Positions 5,511 through 7,631 of a stretch of 7,631 nt of DNA are shown here, piece after piece; positions within the stretch are counted from its first letter, which is position 1; each line of letters begins with the position of its first letter. Source of the DNA: an uncultured Oscillospiraceae bacterium (GTDB lineage Bacteria; Bacillota; Clostridia; Oscillospirales; Oscillospiraceae); NCBI GenBank assembly GCA_900762005.1, contig CAAFEV010000041.1:1-7631 (forward strand). Reading direction: 5' to 3'. Made by a program: the position numbers and the translations under genes. The notes under the pieces were generated by a model. The model ran no database searches, had not been told where the DNA came from, and saw only the letters and a list, made by a program, of their open reading frames with translations.

Positions 5511-7214
5511 TTATAATAGAGATTTTACTTCTGCTTCGGTAGCGGCGTTCAGCGTCCGTTGCGCAAGTTCTCTTGCCTGCGCATAATTCAATCCGCATAT
5601 AACAGCCTTTGCTGCGGCAACCGCAGAAGTGCTCATGCTGAGCTTGTGTATGCCCATACCGATTAAAACCGGTAACAGCTTCGGGTCGCCGCCCAATTCG
5701 CCGCAGACGCTGATTGTTTTGCCGGCTTGCGTAAACTCATTTGCCACATGCGCAATCAAACGCAGTACCGAAGGATGATAACCCATGTAATACGGGCGTA
5801 CTGTGGGGTTCATCCGATCCACCGCCAGCGTATACTGGCACAAATCATTCGTGCCGATGCTTGCAAAGTCAACCTCTTTTGCAACCTCCCGCGCCATGAG
5901 TGCAATGGAAGGGATTTCAATCATAATGCCCAGCTTAACATTCTTGCCGTAGGGCACACCGTCTCGCTCAAGCTCCTCGCAGATCTCCGTGCATAAGGCT
6001 TTTGCCTTGCGAAAATCCTCCAGACTGTTCACCATCGGGAACATCAGCCAAAGATTCCCGTGCACGGCTGCCCGGAACGCGGCGCGCAGCTGTGTTCGAA
6101 ACAGCTCCGGCATGGAAAAGCAAAGTCGCAGTGCGCGCAGTCCGAGAAACGGATTATCTTCATGCGGTAAGTCGATGCAGTCTGTTTGCTTGTCACCGCC
6201 GATATCCAGCGTGCGCAGAACCACCGGACGTTGCCCGAAATTTTGCAGTGTACGGGCATAAATCTCGTATTGCTCCTGCTCTGTCGGCTGTGTTTTTCGC
6301 GATAGATACAAGAACTCACTGCGGAAAAGCCCCACACCGTCCACATAGGGTAACAAATCGCGGTAATGACTGTCATCTCCGTCGCCGATGTTCAAATGTA
6401 CGCCGACGCGCAGTGCGTCCGACGTAATCGGCTCACGGGATAAAAAGGTTTGCTCATACTCGTTTTGCTTTAAAAAAGCAATCCGTTTCTTTTCATAAAG
6501 GCAGCATTCCTCCTCTGACGGGTCAATAATCAGCGTACCGTCTGTTCCGTCCAGAATGACACAATCGCCTGTTTTCAGTTTGGTCAGAAGTCTGGAAATT
6601 CCAAGTACTGCCGGAATGCCAAAACTTCGGGCGAGAATCGCCGTGTGAGAGGTAGCACCGCCGACTTCGGTCAGAATGCCGCTAATGCGTTTCGCATCCA
6701 GACTGACCGTCTGCGAAGGAAGTAAATCATGCGCCGCAAGGATAACGCCCGTTGGAAGCTCCGAAAGGGAAGCGGCGGGAGGTGCACCGAGCAACAGTCG
6801 TTGCAGTCTGACAGAAACATCCTGCAGGTCCGCTGCCCGCTCACGAATCAACGCATCGTCCGATTCGCCGAGCACCTCGGCGTACATTGCATATACCGAT
6901 TGTACTGCCCATGCAGCGCATTTGCCCTCCAGCGTAATCGCTGCTTCAATTTCCTCCTTGACCTGTATATCCTGCAGCAAATCCATATGCGCCTGAAAGA
7001 TATTTGCCTTATCGGCATCCAGAGCTACGCAGCTGTTATAAATATCCTGTAGCTGGTTTTGTGCGGCGGTAAGAGCTGTACGATAACAGCACACTTCGGC
7101 TGCCCGCGCATTCTCGCTGACGGTGCGCTCGTCAATCAGTAATTTTTCCTCACGAAAGCAGTAAACCTTTGCAATCGAAATACCGCGCGAACCGGCAGTT
7201 CCTTGTTCCTTCAA
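5511..7214 (-). CDS. ptsI: PTS Enzyme I (phosphoenolpyruvate-protein phosphotransferase)
   Basis: Enzyme I autophosphorylates from phosphoenolpyruvate and phosphorylates HPr, the first step of PTS sugar uptake. The 567 residues match the usual length of about 570-575. In order: an N-terminal GTAGSRGISIAKVY strand (5-18), the helical HPr-binding region (about 30-140), the phosphohistidine motif GGATSHTAILARSFGIPAVLG (185-205) with His190, then the PEP-binding barrel with GLFRSEFLYL (295-304, Arg298), LRTLDIGGDK (333-342, Arg334), the signature ASIGTNDLCQYTLAVDR (451-467) and VCGELGGD (503-510) with the active-site Cys504. All key residues are present, so it should be active. The start is TTG, inside the 4-base overlap TTGA with the stop of the upstream HAD gene; a TAA lies in frame two codons before it and the next Met is residue 77, so no other start fits. 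The order ptsI before ptsH is the reverse of the common arrangement. Confidence 0.96.
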   Translation of the reverse strand: MKEQGTAGSRGISIAKVYCFREEKLLIDERTVSENARAAEVCCYRTALTAAQNQLQDIYNSCVALDADKANIFQAHMDLLQDIQVKEEIEAAITLEGKCAAWAVQSVYAMYAEVLGESDDALIRERAADLQDVSVRLQRLLLGAPPAASLSELPTGVILAAHDLLPSQTVSLDAKRISGILTEVGGATSHTAILARSFGIPAVLGISRLLTKLKTGDCVILDGTDGTLIIDPSEEECCLYEKKRIAFLKQNEYEQTFLSREPITSDALRVGVHLNIGDGDDSHYRDLLPYVDGVGLFRSEFLYLSRKTQPTEQEQYEIYARTLQNFGQRPVVLRTLDIGGDKQTDCIDLPHEDNPFLGLRALRLCFSMPELFRTQLRAAFRAAVHGNLWLMFPMVNSLEDFRKAKALCTEICEELERDGVPYGKNVKLGIMIEIPSIALMAREVAKEVDFASIGTNDLCQYTLAVDRMNPTVRPYYMGYHPSVLRLIAHVANEFTQAGKTISVCGELGGDPKLLPVLIGMGIHKLSMSTSAVAAAKAVICGLNYAQARELAQRTLNAATEAEVKSLL

Positions 7215-7631
7215 TGCTTATCCACCTCATTTCCAATCAGCATTTGCTGGACGAGCTTCAACAGTTCTTCGGTTGACTGCGCTGTGCCGACATGAGCAAC
7301 GCTTTCAAGCACCGTCGGGTCACGGAATCCCTCACCGCAGGCCAGCGGCAAAAAGGCAACCCCTGCTTCCTCTGCGGCATAACCGTCAAACGGACTGTCG
7401 CCGACCATCAAAGCATTTTCGGGACACGTGCAACCGATAGCCGCCATTGACTGCCGAATCATTGCAGCCTTGTCCCCGACCGAATTGTCCAGATTCAGAC
7501 AAATGTCATCCACCAGCTCTGCAATGTGAGTGTATCGGAGTGTCAGTGAGGCAAGCTGATGCTGCTTCAGCGTTACGATTGCAGATTTCCCACCAAGTGC
7601 CCGAATTGTTTGCAAAATCTCCAGTGTGTAC
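7211..7631 (-). CDS. HAD-superfamily phosphatase, N-terminus beyond window
   Basis: The last 139 residues of a haloacid-dehalogenase-type hydrolase; the frame is open to the right edge, so an internal TTG at 7615 should not be taken as the start. Counting from the first complete codon (Tyr, 7630), motif II is in SAIVTLK (16-22, Thr20), motif III is probably Lys54 in VGDKAAMIR, and motif IV is VGDSPFDGYAAEEAG (76-90) with Asp78 and Asp82. Motif I, with the nucleophilic Asp, would be in the missing part. The layout resembles phosphoglycolate-phosphatase-like (Gph-type) members that hydrolyse small phosphate esters, but the substrate cannot be read. Its stop overlaps the start of ptsI by 4 bases, so the two are almost surely cotranscribed and translationally coupled. 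A sugar-phosphate or other metabolite phosphatase tied to PTS function is an inference only. Confidence 0.85.
   Translation of the reverse strand, partial: YTLEILQTIRALGGKSAIVTLKQHQLASLTLRYTHIAELVDDICLNLDNSVGDKAAMIRQSMAAIGCTCPENALMVGDSPFDGYAAEEAGVAFLPLACGEGFRDPTVLESVAHVGTAQSTEELLKLVQQMLIGNEVDKH
7222..7228 (-). promoter_or_regulatory. Shine-Dalgarno site for the TTG start of ptsI
   Basis: GAGGTGG on the minus strand stands 7 bases before the TTG at 7214, inside the end of the HAD gene. Its placement supports TTG as the true start of Enzyme I. Confidence 0.65.

Noticed and set aside
7211..7615. A complete 134-residue HAD protein starting at a TTG at 7615.
   Set aside because: The frame stays open to the window edge and motif I with the nucleophilic Asp is missing, so the gene is cut by the edge rather than short.

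Overview
The window reads as a bacterial chromosome segment of moderate GC in which every supported gene lies on the minus strand, so the order of expression runs from high to low coordinates. Strong Shine-Dalgarno sites, TGA/ATG or TAA/ATG overlaps, a TTG start and an HPr carrying both the His15 and the regulatory Ser site suggest a Firmicute, probably a mid-GC member of Clostridia. That placement is inference. No rRNA, tRNA, mobile element or CRISPR array was seen, and no gap between genes exceeds about 100 bases.

Unit 1 (7631 to 5234) holds the 3' part of a HAD-family phosphatase, then ptsI (Enzyme I, TTG start overlapping the HAD stop), then ptsH (HPr). These are the two general proteins of the phosphoenolpyruvate:sugar phosphotransferase system, in the order ptsI-ptsH rather than the usual ptsH-ptsI. 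A 19-bp hairpin with an A-tract and a U-tract (5183-5230) starts 3 bases after the ptsH stop and looks like a bidirectional intrinsic terminator.

Unit 2 (5136 to beyond base 1) holds an IlvB-like thiamine-diphosphate enzyme, the A and B subunits of a class I CoA-transferase-fold protein (GctAB/IpdAB family), a class III CaiB/BaiF CoA-transferase, and a BtpA/SgcQ-family TIM-barrel protein that runs off the left edge. Genes are 14 bases apart or less, or overlap, so this is almost certainly one catabolic operon. A 97-base AT-rich leader with an 11-bp tandem repeat precedes it.

The most interesting point is the class I pair. By a gapless hand alignment to remembered glutaconate CoA-transferase sequence, the B subunit has Phe60 where the catalytic Glu should be, while the A subunit has a Glu at 105, where the ring-cleaving hydrolase IpdA is recalled to have its essential Glu. 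The pair may therefore be a C-C bond hydrolase on a CoA thioester. In that reading the CaiB-type enzyme would do the CoA activation and the ThDP enzyme a second C-C cleavage or carboligation. The combination of ThDP enzyme, IpdAB-like hydrolase, CaiB and BtpA does not match any pathway I can name. The substrate cannot be read from the sequence.
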